Part shown: positions 33,733 through 42,673 of the stretch, piece by piece
Layout of the letters: the number at the start of each line of letters is the position of its first letter
Position numbering within the stretch: the first letter of the stretch is position 1
Assembly: GCA_963798865.1 (NCBI GenBank)
Contig: CAWCVZ010000004.1
Location: forward strand, 1-64,000
DNA: 64,000 nt
Direction of reading: 5' to 3'
Source: RBG-16-34-14 sp963798865
GTDB lineage: Bacteria; Bacteroidota; Ignavibacteria; Ignavibacteriales; Ignavibacteriaceae
The notes under the pieces: generated by a model
Told to the model about the DNA's origin: nothing
Seen by the model: only the letters and a program-made list of their open reading frames with translations
The model's database searches: none
Position numbers and translations under genes: made by a program

Positions 33733-34460
33733 AGATGAAGATCGCTTTTTTATTTTTATTGATTGCTTCTGTTGCTTATCCTCAGCTGATGGGACCAAAA
33801 ATTGTAGCTCAGGAGACAAGCCATGATTTTGGTGATATTATACAGGGAGAAAAAGTACAATATAATTTTATGGTTACAAATACCGGTGGAGATAAACTTA
33901 TTATAACTAATGTCAGAGCATCCTGCGGTTGTACAGCAGCTTTACCGGATAAAAAAGAATTAGCTCCCGGTGAATCAACAAATATTAAAGTGGAATTTAA
34001 TTCTTTAGGAAGAGTCGGTAAACAGGATAAAACAGTTTATGTTACTTCTAATGATACTGAGAATCCGGAAATACAATTAAAGTTTACTGGAAATGTAATT
34101 AAACCGGAAAACGATACGATTAAAAAAAATTCCGGTCCATTCCTTGAGGTGCTTAAAACTCAGTATGATTTTGGAAAAGTTGATGAAGGCAAAGTTGTTG
34201 ACCATGTTTTTACAATTAAAAACAGCGGTGATTCACTTCTTACTATAAAAGAAGTTAAAACATCCTGCGGTTGTACAGCTGCAATGGTTAATAAAAAAGA
34301 ATTAGGACCCGGCGAAGAGGGTGAATTGAAAGTTGAATTAAACACAGCCAACCGTTCAGGAAAGATGACCAGGAATATTACAATAATTTCAAATGACCCT
34401 AAGGAACCACAGAAATATCTGACTATTTATGCAGATGTATTAAAAGCAGGTTCTAATTAA
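33729..34460 (+). CDS. Secreted protein with two DUF1573 domains
   Basis: 243 residues. A signal peptide (IAFLFLLIASVAYPQ) precedes two tandem DUF1573 Ig-like domains, each with HDFG/YDFG, an ASCGCTAA or TSCGCTAA motif and a GxxG-K turn. The second domain is clearly a duplicate of the first. The family is common in Bacteroidota envelopes; its function is unknown, and the Cys pairs could form disulphides or bind metal. It overlaps tsaB by four bases and shares one base with accD. Confidence 0.88.
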   Translation: MKMKIAFLFLLIASVAYPQLMGPKIVAQETSHDFGDIIQGEKVQYNFMVTNTGGDKLIITNVRASCGCTAALPDKKELAPGESTNIKVEFNSLGRVGKQDKTVYVTSNDTENPEIQLKFTGNVIKPENDTIKKNSGPFLEVLKTQYDFGKVDEGKVVDHVFTIKNSGDSLLTIKEVKTSCGCTAAMVNKKELGPGEEGELKVELNTANRSGKMTRNITIISNDPKEPQKYLTIYADVLKAGSN

Positions 34461-35299
34461 TGGCGTGGTTTAAGAGATCAAAGGAGAATATTTCTCCTGA
34501 AACTCAGAAAAAAGAATTACCCGATGGTCTTTGGGAAAAATGCCCGAGCTGTAATGAAATAATTCATAAAAAACAGCTTGAACAAAACTTATGGACATGC
34601 ATTAAATGCGGGTATCATTTTAGAATTGGTAGCCAGGAATATATTGACATCCTTCTTGATAAAAATACATTTAAAGAGCTTGATAAAAAGATGCGTTCAG
34701 CGGATCCTTTAGGTTTTGAAGATACAAAAAAATATACCCAGCGTATCCAGGAAACCATTAAGAAAGTTGGTTTGAATGATGCTGTTAAAACCGGAACAGG
34801 TAAGCTTAATGGGATTTATGTGGCTTTTGGCTGTATGGATTTTAAATTTATTGGCGGAAGCATGGGTTCTGTTGTTGGAGAGAAGATTGCCCGGTTAACT
34901 GACAGAGCTTATAAAAGTAAAATCCCGCTTATTATTTTATCTTCCAGTGGCGGCGCAAGAATGATGGAGGGGGCATATTCGCTTATGCAGCTTGCTAAAA
35001 CCAGCTCGCGTCTTGCAAAATTTTCAGAACTGGGAATTCCGTTTATATCTGTTTTAACTGATCCAACCACCGGCGGTACAACTGCTAGTTATGCGATGCT
35101 TGGCGATGTTCATATTGCCGAGCCGGGTGCGCTTATTGGTTTTGCTGGTCCGAGAGTTATTAAACAGACAATTGGAAAAGATCTTCCTGAAGGATTTCAA
35201 CGCTCAGAGTTTTTGCTTGAACAAGGTTTTATTGATATTATTTCTCATCGTAAAGATTTAAAAGAAACAATTAATAATGTTTTGACTCTACTCAATTAG
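34460..35299 (+). CDS. accD: Acetyl-CoA carboxylase carboxyltransferase subunit beta
   Basis: 279 residues. The N-terminal four-Cys zinc ribbon is CPSC ... CIKCGYHF. The carboxyltransferase (crotonase) core follows, with SSSGGARMMEGAYSLMQ and TDPTTGGTTASYAMLGDV. With AccA it transfers the carboxyl group from biotin to acetyl-CoA, making malonyl-CoA for fatty acid synthesis. The ATG shares one base with the stop of the DUF1573 gene. birA, which would biotinylate the carrier subunit, is nearby on the other strand. Confidence 0.94.
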   Translation: MAWFKRSKENISPETQKKELPDGLWEKCPSCNEIIHKKQLEQNLWTCIKCGYHFRIGSQEYIDILLDKNTFKELDKKMRSADPLGFEDTKKYTQRIQETIKKVGLNDAVKTGTGKLNGIYVAFGCMDFKFIGGSMGSVVGEKIARLTDRAYKSKIPLIILSSSGGARMMEGAYSLMQLAKTSSRLAKFSELGIPFISVLTDPTTGGTTASYAMLGDVHIAEPGALIGFAGPRVIKQTIGKDLPEGFQRSEFLLEQGFIDIISHRKDLKETINNVLTLLN

Positions 35300-35308
35300 A
35301 GGCTTCAG

Positions 35309-36169
35309 ATCAAAACAATTTCTACCGTTAAAGAAATACATTCCGTTTCCCGGTCTTTTAAAAAATCGGGAAAAAAAATTGGATTTGTTCCTACAATGGG
35401 GTTTCTGCACAAGGGGCATCTTTCACTTATAAAAAAATCCAATGAGCTTTGTGATGTATCTATTGTATCTATTTTTGTTAATCCAACCCAGTTTGGTCCT
35501 GATGAGGATTTTAAAAAATACCCCAGAGATATTGAAAATGATAATAAATTACTCGAAGAAATGAATGTTGATTATCTGTTCATTCCTTCTGCAGAAGAAA
35601 TTTATCAACCGGGTTACCAGACTTATGTTTATATAAATGAAATTTCCAAAAAATTTGAAGGAGAATTCAGACCGGAGCACTTCAAAGGTGTAACAACTAT
35701 CGTTTCAATTTTATTTAATTGTGTACAACCGGATATTGCTTTCTTCGGACAAAAAGATGCACAGCAGGCTGCTGTACTCAAACAAATGGTTAAAGATTTA
35801 AAGTACGATATTGAAATAATGATTTGCCCGATTATTAGAGAACCCGATGGGTTGGCATTAAGCTCACGTAATGTTTATTTATCCCAGGAAGAAAGAATAA
35901 AAGCTTTAACCATATCCAAGTCACTCACGTATGCAAAGAAATTAATTGAAGAAAATGAAAGAGATCCCAAAAGCATTATAAGTAAAATGAAGATAATGTT
36001 TAGAAAAGAAGAATCTATAAAACTGGATTACATTGGTATTGTGAATTCTTCAGGTTTCCGGGAAATTGAAATACTCGAAGAGGGAAATGAATATTATATT
36101 CTTGTAGCCGCAAAAGTAGGGAATACGAGATTGATTGATAATGAATTAATAAGAAAGTCGTCCCGATAA
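35309..36169 (+). CDS. panC: Pantothenate synthetase (start codon not canonical)
   Basis: About 286 residues. Condenses pantoate and beta-alanine using ATP. Motifs: VPTMGFLHKGHLSLI (HxGH), FVNPTQFGP, FFGQKDAQQAAVLKQM and DGLALSSRN. The first ATG in frame (35396) would remove about 29 conserved residues including IKTISTVKEIHSVSR. That frame is open back to the accD stop at 35299, but no ATG, GTG or TTG occurs there. The start is placed at ATC 35309, where alignment with family members expects M; a sequencing error in ATG is equally possible. Confidence 0.9.
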   Translation: MKTISTVKEIHSVSRSFKKSGKKIGFVPTMGFLHKGHLSLIKKSNELCDVSIVSIFVNPTQFGPDEDFKKYPRDIENDNKLLEEMNVDYLFIPSAEEIYQPGYQTYVYINEISKKFEGEFRPEHFKGVTTIVSILFNCVQPDIAFFGQKDAQQAAVLKQMVKDLKYDIEIMICPIIREPDGLALSSRNVYLSQEERIKALTISKSLTYAKKLIEENERDPKSIISKMKIMFRKEESIKLDYIGIVNSSGFREIEILEEGNEYYILVAAKVGNTRLIDNELIRKSSR

Positions 36170-36176
36170 ATCGGGA
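36161..36176. terminator. Short palindrome at the panC/coaX convergence
   Basis: TCCCGAT and ATCGGGA arms with a two-base centre overlap the panC stop codon and sit 11 bases from the coaX stop. Position suits a bidirectional terminator, but no T tract follows; it may be a common dispersed palindrome. Confidence 0.35.
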
Positions 36177-36186
36177 TTCAGAATGA

Positions 36187-36953
36187 CTAAGCAGAAATAT
36201 TATTCAACTCCCACAAAGCATTTATTCCATACAAAACTAACCCTTCCTCAACAACAAAATCAAAATCCAAATGGGAAATAATTTTTTCAGCATTTCCTCC
36301 GGTTACATAAGTAAATATTTCTTCTGCTGAATTTTCTTTCTTCAAATGATTAATGATTTTCCCGATCATTCCAACAGCAGAGGTTAAAACTCCGCTTGCA
36401 ATTGAAGAATTTGTATCATTCCCTATTATTGAAATGAAATCATTAACACTTAAACGGGGAAGTTGAGCAGTTTTATTTTTAAGTGATTCAAACATCATTT
36501 CTAATCCGGGAGCAATTAAACCTCCAATAAATTTTCCGGGATATTGAATCACATTAATAGTCATTGCGGTTCCAAAATCTATTGAAAGAATATAAACTTT
36601 ATCGTTATAGGTTTTATAATTTTCTGAATTTTTAAAAGAAAAAATGCACCTTCTGCGGAACAGAATCTGTCTATTCCTAAAGTTTCGGGAGTTTTATAAT
36701 TGATTTGGAGATTTGTTTTAAGATCTTTAGAAATAATGAATGGAGTTATTCCTTTTGTTTTTTTGCTTCCCTCAGATAATATTTTTGTTTTTTCAGGAAC
36801 GACCGATGAAACAGCAATATCAATACCTGCTTCCGTTTTAATAAAATTTAAAACTTCATCAATTTTATTAAATGAAAAAAAATCAATCAGGTTATTCTTT
36901 TCAAATCTGCCCGCCTTAATTCTGCTGTTGCCTATATCTATTGCAATGAGCAT
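36187..36953 (-). CDS. coaX: Type III pantothenate kinase (one frame break)
   Basis: About 255 residues once repaired. Catalyses the first step of CoA synthesis, so it uses the product of convergent panC. N-terminal phosphate motif MLIAIDIGNSRIKAGRF, then TPETLGIDRFCSAEGA, IDFGTAMTINVI and FIGGLIAPG. One base missing in the T/A run near 36643 shifts the frame between AEGAFF and FKNSENYKTYNDKVYILSID. Its ATG shares one base with the birA stop. Confidence 0.88.
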
Positions 36954-37732
36954 TAAGCTACACTCACATCACCGGAATAAATTTTCTCAGTTTTGTTTTT
37001 TGTCTTTAATATCAAAAAACCATTTTCATCAATATCATCAAAAATACCATACTTCACTTTATCATCTTCAGCAACAGATATTTTTTCCCCAATCATTCTG
37101 CATCTTTCTTTCCATTCTTTAATAACCCAATTAGGGTTTGAAATAATGCTCTCCAGGGTTTCCTCAAATACATTCAGTAATTCTGCAAGAAGCATTTCAC
37201 GTTCAATTGTTTGTCCGGTTTCATTCTTTAATGAAGTGGGAGGGATATTGAAAGTTCCCTGGAAAATTGTCTGGTTAACATTTAATCCAAATCCAACAAC
37301 AACCCTTTCAATTTTATCTCCCTTTGAAGCTGATTCAATAAGAATACCCGAAACTTTTTTTCCGTTTAGTAATACATCATTAGGCCATTTAAGTTCAGTT
37401 TTTTTTTGAAATAAATTTTCAATAGACAATGCTGTTGATAAACCAGAGGCAAAGTTTATAAAGTTAAACTGTTTGTTAAAATATTTTTTGTTTGATAATA
37501 AAATGGAAAACGTAAGGTTCAATCCTTTCATACTGTACCAGAGTCTGTCTTTTCTGCCGTGTCCTTTCAGTTGTTTTTCTGCAAGAAGAGTTGTACCGTG
37601 AATGCCTGGAATGCTTTTATCAAGAAGCAGGCTGTTTGTTGAAGTTACTTCATCTGAGTAAATAAAATTCCTCCCGATTACATCAGTATCCAGCTTTATA
37701 TCAAAAATCTCTAAGTTAAATTCTGATTCCAT
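36953..37732 (-). CDS. birA: Biotin-[acetyl-CoA-carboxylase] ligase
   Basis: 259 residues. Activates biotin as biotinyl-AMP and attaches it to the carboxylase carrier protein. Catalytic motifs: LLAEKQLKGHGRKDRLWYS (GRxxRxWxS-like), LKWPNDVLLNGKKVSGILIES and GFGLNVNQ. There is no N-terminal helix-turn-helix, so it is the monofunctional kind and should not repress biotin genes. It is followed without a gap by coaX. Confidence 0.92.
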   Translation of the reverse strand: MESEFNLEIFDIKLDTDVIGRNFIYSDEVTSTNSLLLDKSIPGIHGTTLLAEKQLKGHGRKDRLWYSMKGLNLTFSILLSNKKYFNKQFNFINFASGLSTALSIENLFQKKTELKWPNDVLLNGKKVSGILIESASKGDKIERVVVGFGLNVNQTIFQGTFNIPPTSLKNETGQTIEREMLLAELLNVFEETLESIISNPNWVIKEWKERCRMIGEKISVAEDDKVKYGIFDDIDENGFLILKTKNKTEKIYSGDVSVA

Positions 37733-37979
37733 GTCCTTAAATCAATTAATGTCAAAAATGTCAAATAAATCTATAATACTCGTACTTGATTTGCCATTAA
37801 GTCAGATATTCAGTCAATTGGTAAAAGAAATTGAAAAAGCCTATTATCTCCATAAATTGTTATAGAGTAATAACTTATATCTAATTTTTTCTAATGGCAT
37901 TATCATTGGAACAATAAGCTAAAATTTAATTTCAAAAACTAATTCAAATATAAATAAAATAAATTAAGGAGAGGTTAAA

Positions 37980-38402
37980 ATGACACTAATAAAATTTGAG
38001 CCGTTAAGAGATCTTGAAAACTGGAATGAAAAAATTCACAGGTTCTTCAATGATTTTCAATCAGCAGATTCAAATTATTTTCCCCATATAGATATTTCTG
38101 AGGATGATAAAAATATTTTTGTTGAAGCTGAAATGCCCGGCGTTAAAAAGAATGATGTGAAATTAACAATTCAGGATAATATTCTTACAATTTCAGGTGA
38201 AAAGAAAAAGGAAAAAGAAGATAAGAGCAAGAACCTTTTCAGAAGTGAAAGAGTTTATGGCTCATTTACCAGGAGCTTTACTTTACCTGAAGATATTAAT
38301 CCTGACAGCATTGAAGCAAAATTTGATAATGGGATTCTTAACATTACCATTTCAAAAACTCAACCGAAAAAGGTTAACGAAAAATTCATAGAGATTAAAT
38401 AA
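37980..38402 (+). CDS. Small heat shock protein, Hsp20 family
   Basis: 140 residues. The alpha-crystallin domain covers most of the protein (DISEDDKNIFVEAEMPGVKKNDVKL ... NGILNITISK). ATP-independent holdase that binds unfolding proteins. ATG 37980 follows AAGGAGAGG. A hairpin with a short T run lies between it and dnaK, 73 bases away. A second, divergent hsp20 lies on the other side of dnaK. Confidence 0.93.
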   Translation: MTLIKFEPLRDLENWNEKIHRFFNDFQSADSNYFPHIDISEDDKNIFVEAEMPGVKKNDVKLTIQDNILTISGEKKKEKEDKSKNLFRSERVYGSFTRSFTLPEDINPDSIEAKFDNGILNITISKTQPKKVNEKFIEIK

Positions 38403-38418
38403 GTATAAATTATTACAA

Positions 38419-38449
38419 CAGCATCAATTAATTTTGATGCTGATTTTTT
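38419..38449 (+). terminator. Hairpin with T run between hsp20 and dnaK
   Basis: 9-bp perfect stem (38419-38427 with 38434-38442), 6-base loop, followed by ATTTTTT. It could act as a partial terminator that sets the hsp20:dnaK ratio. Confidence 0.7.
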
Positions 38450-38474
38450 ATCAATTAAGAAAGGATTTTATATA

Positions 38475-40409
38475 ATGGGAAAGATAATTGGAATAGACTT
38501 AGGAACAACAAATTCCTGTGTTGCTGTTATGGAAGGAAATGATCCGGTTGTGATTCCAAATTCAGAGGGAGGAAGAACTACTCCTTCTGTTGTTGCATTT
38601 ACTAAATCAGGTGAAAGACTGGTTGGTCAACCTGCTAAAAGACAGGCAATAACAAATCCGAAGAACACTATATTTTCCATAAAGAGATTTATGGGAAGAA
38701 AAATGGATGAAGTTACAGAAGAAATGAAAAAAATTCCGTACGAAGTTGTTGCCGGGGAAAATAATACAGCTCGTGTTAAAATAGGTGACAGGGTTTATTC
38801 ACCGCCTGAAATTAGCGCAATGATACTTCAGAAGATGAAAAAAACTGCAGAAGAATATCTTGGACAGGAAGTAACTGAAGCTGTTATTACCGTTCCCGCT
38901 TATTTTAATGATTCTCAAAGACAGGCTACTAAGGATGCCGGTGAAATAGCTGGATTAAAAGTTAAAAGAATAATCAATGAGCCTACTGCTGCTGCATTAG
39001 CTTATGGACTTGATAAGAAAACGAGAGATCATATCGTAGCAGTTTATGACTTAGGTGGTGGTACTTTCGATATCTCAATTTTACAACTTGGTGAAGGAGT
39101 ATTTGAGGTTAAATCATCTAACGGAGATGGACATCTTGGCGGTGATGATTTTGACCAGCGATTAATTGACTTCCTCGCTGATGAGTTCAAGAAACAGGAA
39201 GGAATTGATTTACGAAAGGATCCTATGGCTTTGCAAAGATTGAAAGAAGCTGCTGAGAAAGCTAAAATAGAGTTATCATCTTCTTCAACAACCGATGTGA
39301 ATCTTCCTTTTATTACAGCTACCCAAGAAGGACCTAAACATCTTAATATTAATATTTCAAGATCTAAACTTGAGCAATTAATTGATGATCTTATTAAAAG
39401 AACAGTTGAGCCTTGTGAGAAAGCTCTTAAAGCTGCAGGAGTGAACGCTTCACAGGTTGATGAAGTAATACTTGTTGGTGGTTCTACAAGAATTCCCGCT
39501 GTTCAGGAACTTGTAAAGAAACTATTTGGTAAAGAACCACATAAAGGTGTTAACCCGGATGAAGTTGTTGCTATTGGCGCTGCAATTCAGGGTGGTGTTC
39601 TTACCGGTGATGTTAAAGATGTATTACTTCTTGATGTTACACCGCTTTCTCTTGGAATAGAAACTCTCGGCGGTGTATTTACAAAACTCATTGATGCTAA
39701 TACTACCATTCCAACTAAAAAGAGTGAAATCTTTTCAACCGCTTCTGATAGTCAACCCTCGGTAGAAATTCATGTTCTCCAGGGTGAAAGACCTATGGCT
39801 TCTGATAACAGAACACTCGGAAGATTTCATCTTGATGGTATTCCGCCGGCGCCAAGAGGTGTTCCTCAGATTGAGGTTACTTTTGATATAGATGCTAATG
39901 GAATCATGCATGTTCATGCAAAAGACAAAGCAACTAATAAAGAACAAAGCATCAATATAACTTCCTCAAGCGGATTGACAAAAGAAGAAGTTGAAAAAAT
40001 GAAAAGGGATGCAACTGAACATGCTGCCGAAGATAAAATGAAGAAGGAATCAATTGAGGTTAAAAACCAGGCCGATAGCATGATATTTCAAACCAGGAAG
40101 CAGATTACTGAAATGGGTGATAAGATAACCCCGGATCAGAAATCAAGACTGGAAGCAGAAATTAAAAAAGTTGAAGATGCAATTCCTTCTAATGATACCA
40201 ACAGGATAAAATCGGCAACTGATGATCTTACAAAAGTGTGGAATGATATTGCTTCTCAGCTTTATCAGCAAACCGGGGCTCAGCAAGAGCAATCTGCTGG
40301 TAGTCAAAGCAGCCCGGGTGAGGAAAGCAAAACCGGTAAAGATGAAGCACAGGAAGCATCCTATGAAGTAGTTGATGAAGAAAAAGATAAAGACAAGAAT
40401 AAGAAATAA
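38475..40409 (+). CDS. dnaK: Chaperone protein DnaK (Hsp70)
   Basis: 644 residues, full length. ATPase-domain motifs: IIGIDLGTTNSCVAVMEG, RRKMDE-like region, INEPTAAALAYGLDKK, VYDLGGGTFDISIL and VILVGGSTRIPAVQ. The substrate domain follows (DVTPLSLGIETLGGVFT), and a Gln/Ser-rich tail ends in acidic EVVDEEKDKDKNKK. Folds and protects cytoplasmic proteins with DnaJ and GrpE, neither of which is nearby. No CIRCE element was seen upstream of the hsp20-dnaK unit. Confidence 0.97.
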   Translation: MGKIIGIDLGTTNSCVAVMEGNDPVVIPNSEGGRTTPSVVAFTKSGERLVGQPAKRQAITNPKNTIFSIKRFMGRKMDEVTEEMKKIPYEVVAGENNTARVKIGDRVYSPPEISAMILQKMKKTAEEYLGQEVTEAVITVPAYFNDSQRQATKDAGEIAGLKVKRIINEPTAAALAYGLDKKTRDHIVAVYDLGGGTFDISILQLGEGVFEVKSSNGDGHLGGDDFDQRLIDFLADEFKKQEGIDLRKDPMALQRLKEAAEKAKIELSSSSTTDVNLPFITATQEGPKHLNINISRSKLEQLIDDLIKRTVEPCEKALKAAGVNASQVDEVILVGGSTRIPAVQELVKKLFGKEPHKGVNPDEVVAIGAAIQGGVLTGDVKDVLLLDVTPLSLGIETLGGVFTKLIDANTTIPTKKSEIFSTASDSQPSVEIHVLQGERPMASDNRTLGRFHLDGIPPAPRGVPQIEVTFDIDANGIMHVHAKDKATNKEQSINITSSSGLTKEEVEKMKRDATEHAAEDKMKKESIEVKNQADSMIFQTRKQITEMGDKITPDQKSRLEAEIKKVEDAIPSNDTNRIKSATDDLTKVWNDIASQLYQQTGAQQEQSAGSQSSPGEESKTGKDEAQEASYEVVDEEKDKDKNKK

Positions 40410-40414
40410 ATATT

Positions 40415-40449
40415 TGCAGCATGGATAATTAATCTATGCTGCATTTTTT
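40415..40449 (+). terminator. Rho-independent terminator after dnaK
   Basis: Perfect TGCAGCAT/ATGCTGCA stem (40415-40422 with 40436-40443) directly followed by six T residues, five bases after the dnaK stop. Confidence 0.8.
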
Positions 40450-40484
40450 AAATGATTTTTAATAACATAACAGGAGTCAATAAA

Positions 40485-40880
40485 ATGTCTGATAGTAAAG
40501 AAATGATCAAAGTAAAAGATAAAGAACAAACATGGGAGGAAGTTCTCGAAACTGAATCTGTTGTTGCTCCATTTGTTGATATTTTTGAAACGGAGGATGA
40601 TTTTATCTTAACAGCTAATATGCCGGGAATAACCCGGGACAATGTTAAGATAAAACTTGAGGAAGGTTCACTTTCTATTTTTGGTAAAGTAAATTTTGAT
40701 GAAATAAAAAACAGAAAATATATTCTCAATGAAAATGAGATTGGAAATTACTTCAGAAAATTCAGAATCAGTAAAAGTATTGATGAATCAAAAATAGAAG
40801 CTCATTTTGAAAATGGACAGTTAATTGTGAGACTTCCGAAACACGACAGGATAAAACCGAGGACAATCACAATTAAGTAA
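40485..40880 (+). CDS. Divergent small heat shock protein, Hsp20 family
   Basis: 131 residues from ATG 40485, which is preceded by CAGGAG; the longer upstream start would lie inside the terminator. The alpha-crystallin core is recognisable (VDIFETEDDFILTANMPGITRDNVKI, then HFENGQLIVRLPK). It is clearly different in sequence from the hsp20 at 37980, so probably an older duplication with its own clients. An independent terminator precedes it, suggesting separate expression. Confidence 0.9.
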   Translation: MSDSKEMIKVKDKEQTWEEVLETESVVAPFVDIFETEDDFILTANMPGITRDNVKIKLEEGSLSIFGKVNFDEIKNRKYILNENEIGNYFRKFRISKSIDESKIEAHFENGQLIVRLPKHDRIKPRTITIK

Positions 40881-40900
40881 GTTAACATCCATTGTTTAAT

Positions 40901-40929
40901 AAAAAACCCGCCTTTGAGCGGGTTTTTTT
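40901..40929. terminator. Bidirectional Rho-independent terminator
   Basis: CCCGC/GCGGG stem (40907-40911 with 40918-40922) flanked by six A residues on one side and seven T residues on the other, between convergent genes. Confidence 0.88.
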
Positions 40930-40949
40930 ATTTAATAAATTATTAAATC

Positions 40950-42422
40950 TTATTTTGTTGCGAGCATTACATCGGCTTTATTTCTAACAAATGCCTGGTT
41001 TAAATTAGTCAGAGCATTAAAGTTCTTGCTCATTTCAAAATATTTTTTTGCATCTTCTTTATTGCCGGTATTATTATAAGTCAAAGCAATTCTATAATAT
41101 GTATAAGGGTTTTGCTGGTTTGACTTCATAAATTCATCACGGGCCTTAACATAATCTTTTTCTTCATAAGCAATCATTCCATTCAGTTCGTGAGACAACC
41201 ATATTTGGAATGTATTAGTTGATTGTGCAGCTTTATCACTAAATTCTTTTGCTTTCATTTTAGCATCAGCAAGTTTTCCGGTCATCAAAGAAATTTTTGC
41301 CTGGTTATAAATATCAAGCCTCTTTGTATTTTCTTTAACTTCAGCAGGCAAATTAGAATTCAAAGTTACTTCAAGTGACTTATCAAATTTTTCCTTTGCC
41401 TCAGTATATTTTCCAGCATCAAATAATATATTTCCCATTGTATTAAGATCAGCAGACATATTGCCTTCATCATTTATTGCTTCAGCTATTGCATATTCTT
41501 TTTTCAACTCTTCAATTGCCATATCTGTGTTGCCTTCATCAACATACGAAAGAGCTTTTGTAAACAATGCAGCTCTTTTCTGTCCGTCATCTTTTGCCAT
41601 TGACAACAAGTCATCACATTCTCTCCTGGCATTATCGTATTGTTTTAAGAATGTATAGTCTGTTGCGATCCCAAGTTTTGATCCGAGAAAATCAGATCTA
41701 ATTTTAAGAGCTTTTCTATATTGTTCAATTGAAGCATCATATTTTCCTTCTTTTAAAAGAAGTTCAGCATAGGAATCATAAGGATTTGGATCATCAGGTA
41801 TAAGCTCAATATATTTTAGAAAAGCTTTCTCTGCGTTGCTGTAATTGCCAAGATTTCGCTCTGCATATCCAAGCATATTATATGAAGCCGAATAATTTGG
41901 AGCTAACTCTGAAGATTTTTTTAAATGATCTACAGCCATCTGGTATTTTTGTTGTCCAAAATAAAAAGTACCTAACTGGGCGTGTGCTCTTTCATCATTC
42001 GGATAAAGATCAACAAGTTTCTTAAGATGTTCTTCCTGTTCAGCTGAATTACCATTTACCGCTGCTTTCAGAGCAAGGATTAATTGTTTTTCACCCTCAG
42101 AAACTTTATCAGTTAATGCTGTCATTTTTTCAACATCATCAAAAAAACCTTTTGTTGTAGGATTTGCATTTGCGTGGTAGTAATAAGCTAAAGCAAAATC
42201 TTTATCCTTGGCAATTGCATTTTCAAAATACTGAAGTGACTCCTGTTGTCTGAGTTTTTCAAAAAGATCACGTCCTTTTATAAACTCAGCTCTTGCTTCT
42301 TCTGATGAAGTTGTTACTGGAATCTTAGAATCATCTGTTTTTTTTGCACAACCCCCGATAAAAACAAATGTAATTAATAAGAATGAAACGAAAATAGATC
42401 TCTGGAAAAAAATGTTTTTCAT
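40950..42422 (-). CDS. TPR-repeat lipoprotein
   Basis: 490 residues. The signal peptide ends in a lipobox (VFIGGC), so it is probably anchored to a membrane facing the periplasm. The remainder is tandem tetratricopeptide repeats, for example AHAQLGTFYFGQQKYQMAVDH and ASYNMLGYAERNLGNYSNAEK. It is likely a protein-interaction scaffold; no enzymatic domain was seen. Monocistronic by appearance. Confidence 0.85.
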   Translation of the reverse strand: MKNIFFQRSIFVSFLLITFVFIGGCAKKTDDSKIPVTTSSEEARAEFIKGRDLFEKLRQQESLQYFENAIAKDKDFALAYYYHANANPTTKGFFDDVEKMTALTDKVSEGEKQLILALKAAVNGNSAEQEEHLKKLVDLYPNDERAHAQLGTFYFGQQKYQMAVDHLKKSSELAPNYSASYNMLGYAERNLGNYSNAEKAFLKYIELIPDDPNPYDSYAELLLKEGKYDASIEQYRKALKIRSDFLGSKLGIATDYTFLKQYDNARRECDDLLSMAKDDGQKRAALFTKALSYVDEGNTDMAIEELKKEYAIAEAINDEGNMSADLNTMGNILFDAGKYTEAKEKFDKSLEVTLNSNLPAEVKENTKRLDIYNQAKISLMTGKLADAKMKAKEFSDKAAQSTNTFQIWLSHELNGMIAYEEKDYVKARDEFMKSNQQNPYTYYRIALTYNNTGNKEDAKKYFEMSKNFNALTNLNQAFVRNKADVMLATK

Positions 42423-42618
42423 TTTTTCCTCCTTGTATTGTTAATGAATTTAATAAATATACGACTGAATTCTGGTTTGCCCGCAGATATGAACAACTGT
42501 ATTGGAACAGTGTATAACTTAGTGATCTATTAATGTAAATACAATATTTTGTTGATCTTTGGCTAAATAATTATTTGAATGGTTCCCTTTTAATGAATAT
42601 TCAAAGTATCTGTTAAAT

Positions 42619-42651
42619 AAAAAAACCGCCTCAAATTTTTTTTTGAGACGG
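42619..42651 (-). terminator. Terminator for the TonB receptor gene
   Basis: On the minus strand a CCGTCTCAAA/TTTGAGGCGG stem (42642-42651 with 42626-42635) is followed by a run of seven T residues, 23 bases past the receptor stop. Confidence 0.82.
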
Positions 42652-42673
42652 CTTATAGAATTATTTGGATAAG

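Noticed and set aside
37733..37979. Searched for a CIRCE heat-shock operator upstream of hsp20-dnaK
   Set aside because: No TTAGCACTC-N9-GAGTGCTAA-like sequence was found.
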